A DNA stretch of 64,000 bases. Origin: an uncultured bacterium (lineage in GTDB: Bacteria; Atribacterota; Atribacteria; Atribacterales; Caldatribacteriaceae). This document shows positions 61,896-64,000 of the stretch, in pieces (the first letter of the stretch is position 1; each line of letters starts with the position of its first letter). Location: assembly GCA_937139415.1 (NCBI GenBank), contig CAKZPS010000062.1, positions 62,001 through 126,000 of the forward strand, read 5' to 3'. The notes beneath the pieces were generated by a model that worked only from the letters and a program-made list of their open reading frames with translations, was not told the origin of the DNA and searched no databases. The translations under genes were made by a program, and so were the position numbers.

Positions 61896-63925
61896 AAATA
61901 GAGGGTATTCAGAAAAGGAATGGTACTCTTGAGGAGTTTTCCCCGGCGAAAATTGCCCAAGCCATTGCTAAGGCCCTCCTTGCTTGTGGGAAGAGAGATT
62001 TCTCTCTGGCTGAAAGGTTGGCACAAAAAGTAGTGGAGACTTTGTCTCAGCGTATTGCTACCCCTTTTCCCACGGTTGAAGAAGTACAGGATGTGGTTGA
62101 AGAAGTATTGATGAAGGAAGGATTTACCGAAGTCGCCAAAGCTTACATTCTTTACCGTGAAGAGCGAAAGAAGCTTCGCGAAGCGAAATGGCGACTTTTT
62201 GGGGTCAAAGACGATCTTAAACTCTCTCTCCATGCTATTCAAGTGTTAGAGGAGCGTTACCTCCTTAAGGATGGAGAAGGAAAGGTTCTTGAGACCCCAG
62301 GAGAGATGATGAGGCGGGTAGCCAGAGCCGTTGCTCAAGTCGAAGTAAATTATGGCAAAGACGAAGAAAGAATAGAGCAAGAATTCTTTGCTCTCCTGAG
62401 CGAGCTTCTCTTCCTTCCCAACTCGCCAACGCTGATGAATGCCGGTACTCCCTTGGGTCAACTGGCAGCTTGTTTTGTCATCCCGGTGGATGATTCTATC
62501 GACTCAATATTTACCGCCCTCAAAGAAATGGCGCTCATTCACAAATCAGGAGGAGGGACGGGTTTTAATTTCTCACACCTTCGCCCCAAGGGGGATCGTG
62601 TAGCAAGTACTGGAGGGAGATCCTCGGGACCAGTTTCTTTTATGCGTATTTTCGATGTTGCTACTGACGTAGTGAAACAGGGTGGAAAAAGACGTGGGGC
62701 AAATATGGGTATATTGCGCTTCAATCACCCCGACATTGAAGAGTTTATTCGGGCAAAAGAGAAACCAGGATTTTTTGAGAAATTCAATCTTTCTGTCGCT
62801 GTTACCGATGAAGAAATGGAGAAAGTGAGAAAAGGCGATCGTTTGGAACTCATCAATCCCAGAAATGGCACCGTGGTTCGTACGGTCAACGCGAGAAATC
62901 TTTTTGAATCCATCGCGGAAAGTGCATGGCGTAATGGAGAGCCAGGGATGATTTTCCTGGATCGTATTCATCGAGATAATCCCACTCCTCTTTTGGGACG
63001 TATTGAGGCGACGAATCCTTGTGGGGAAGTTCCTTTGCTCCCCTACGAAGCGTGTAATTTGGGATCCATCAACCTGGCGCGGTTCGTAGAGAGGGGAAAA
63101 ATCAATTATCCCAAGCTCAAAGAGGTGGTTTGGAAGGCGGTTCGTTTCTTAGACAACGTAATCGATGTCAATCGGTACCCTTTGCCCACTATTGAGAGAA
63201 TGGTGAAGGGAAATCGCAAAATTGGTCTTGGGGTTATGGGATTCGCCGATATGTTGCTCGAACTCGGTATTCCCTATTATAGCGATCAAGCGCTCAAGAT
63301 TGCAGAAGAGGTAATGCACTTTATCTCCTTGCAAGCTCGATTAGCTTCTCATCACCTGGCGGAAGAAAGAGGTGTTTTTCCCCATTACGAGGGGAGCATG
63401 TGGGCGAAGAAAAATTTCCCGGTGCGTAATGCTACCCTCCTTTCGATTGCTCCCACTGGCTCAATCAGCTTGATTGCTTCGTGTTCGAGTAGTATTGAGC
63501 CACTCTTCGCCTTAGCATTTCGTCGCTACATCTTGGGAGGTACCGAACTTGTCGAAATACATCCCTTTTTAAAAGAGATTTTGAGTCAATATAGGGTTAC
63601 CGAGAAGATCAAGGAGCGCATCTTAGAAAAGGGGACCGTAGAGGGAATGGAAGAAATTCCCGAGGAATTGCGCAGGCTCCTCTTGACTGCTCTTGAGATT
63701 CCACCCGAGTTTCATGTCCGGATGCAGGCTGTATTTCAGAAATATGTGGATAATGCGGTGTCAAAAACGGTTAATCTTCCCAAAGATGCCACCTCTCAAG
63801 ATGTTTCCCAAATATACCTTCTTGCCCATGAGCTCCAATGCAAGGGGATTACTATCTACCGCTACGAGAGTAGAGAAGCTCAGGTGTTCTATCTTGGTGT
63901 TGAGGGAGAGTGCGCAGAATGCTAA
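61892..63925 (+). CDS. nrdJ: Class II (adenosylcobalamin-dependent) ribonucleotide reductase
   Basis: A 677-residue ribonucleotide reductase that makes deoxyribonucleotides using coenzyme B12 rather than oxygen. The ATP cone (about 1-95, KRNGTLEEFSPAKIAQAI) regulates activity. NSPTLMNAG, QLAACFVIPVDDSI (catalytic cysteine), NPCGEVPLLPYEACNLGS and APTGSISLIASCSSSIEP are hallmarks of the B12-dependent type, and the protein ends in the reducible CAEC. It works without air, which fits an anaerobe. The ATG at 61892 was chosen over a frame 7 codons longer; it overlaps the HAD stop (ATGA). Last complete gene of the window. Confidence 0.95.
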   Translation: MKIEGIQKRNGTLEEFSPAKIAQAIAKALLACGKRDFSLAERLAQKVVETLSQRIATPFPTVEEVQDVVEEVLMKEGFTEVAKAYILYREERKKLREAKWRLFGVKDDLKLSLHAIQVLEERYLLKDGEGKVLETPGEMMRRVARAVAQVEVNYGKDEERIEQEFFALLSELLFLPNSPTLMNAGTPLGQLAACFVIPVDDSIDSIFTALKEMALIHKSGGGTGFNFSHLRPKGDRVASTGGRSSGPVSFMRIFDVATDVVKQGGKRRGANMGILRFNHPDIEEFIRAKEKPGFFEKFNLSVAVTDEEMEKVRKGDRLELINPRNGTVVRTVNARNLFESIAESAWRNGEPGMIFLDRIHRDNPTPLLGRIEATNPCGEVPLLPYEACNLGSINLARFVERGKINYPKLKEVVWKAVRFLDNVIDVNRYPLPTIERMVKGNRKIGLGVMGFADMLLELGIPYYSDQALKIAEEVMHFISLQARLASHHLAEERGVFPHYEGSMWAKKNFPVRNATLLSIAPTGSISLIASCSSSIEPLFALAFRRYILGGTELVEIHPFLKEILSQYRVTEKIKERILEKGTVEGMEEIPEELRRLLLTALEIPPEFHVRMQAVFQKYVDNAVSKTVNLPKDATSQDVSQIYLLAHELQCKGITIYRYESREAQVFYLGVEGECAEC

Positions 63926-64000
63926 CCAATTCTTGGGCAATGTTTTTTGCTCCGTCTCCCCTTTTTTGCCAAACTCTCCTGCTAAAATTTTTGGCTCGTT
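63926..64000. other. Short tail after the reductase gene
   Basis: Seventy-five bases without a supported feature. A partial minus-strand frame is possible here (see the rejected list). No clear terminator was seen. Confidence 0.4.

Noticed and set aside
63852-63998. Partial minus-strand frame at the right edge
   Set aside because: Forty-eight codons with some protein-like character, but it would overlap the reductase gene by 74 bases and cannot be judged without the sequence beyond the window.

Overview
The window reads as chromosomal DNA of a diderm, anaerobic-looking, probably thermophilic bacterium. The thermophily clue is a TtuA-type tRNA thiolase (2-thiolation of T54, a mark of thermophiles). 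The diderm clue is ExbB/ExbD energy-transducing genes with TolB-like and TonB-like partners. Energy and nucleotide metabolism (V-type ATPase with a complete Na+-site motif, a B12-type ribonucleotide reductase, no respiratory genes) fit an anaerobe. The mix, including SpoVS and MtnA, would suit Atribacterota-like or similar deep-branching thermophiles, but this placement is inference and cannot be proven from the window. Genes are tightly packed and often overlap by 1-20 bases. Several start codons were moved inward to sites with good ribosome binding sites.

Layout. 0-1.6 kb: 3' part of rsmI and a lone pstB. 1.66-9.0 kb: the most unusual part. A 1,148-bp exbB-exbD cassette is present twice with no difference seen, and the copies flank a 1,205-residue secreted TPR protein. 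Downstream is a protein with a TonB-like N-terminus joined to a DUF3048 domain. 9.0-15.7 kb: lgt, a Xer recombinase, purine nucleoside phosphorylase, a small membrane exporter, mtnA, a bacterial eRF1-like protein and an L-fuculokinase-like kinase. 15.7-18.2 kb (minus strand): C_GCAxxG_C_C protein, a divergent acetate kinase, ttuA. 18.5-25.6 kb: tRNA-Met, tilS, hpt, ftsH, thioesterase, KtrA-like regulator, DUF89 protein, Nudix, spoVS, HU, and a perfect hairpin terminator.

25.9-30.9 kb: a sugar ABC importer (binding protein, double ATPase, two permeases) with its own strong promoter and a leader carrying two coupled mini-ORFs. 31-35.3 kb: tRNA-Arg, a minus-strand ACT-domain/phenylacetate-CoA ligase pair, a frameshifted orphan cas6, mntP, a 650-bp stretch without a recognisable gene, tRNA-Leu. 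35.4-42.8 kb: a small unknown protein, a Gfo/Idh/MocA dehydrogenase, purSQLF, a DUF429 protein and a convergent flavodoxin. 42.9-51.4 kb: a complete V-type ATPase operon (G/H-I-K-E-C-F-A-B-D). 51.4-56.8 kb: a phosphoesterase and a complete branched-chain amino-acid ABC importer. 56.9-58.6 kb (minus): a TlpA-like thioredoxin and a TolB-like propeller protein. 58.7-63.9 kb: a nucleotide operon with a cytidylate kinase-like/endonuclease-like fusion, a second hpt, hisC, a HAD phosphatase and the class II ribonucleotide reductase.

Together these describe a cell that salvages and makes purines, imports sugars and amino acids by ABC systems, is predicted to couple ATP to sodium, and has an ExbBD/TPR/TonB-like envelope machine that I could not match to a described system.
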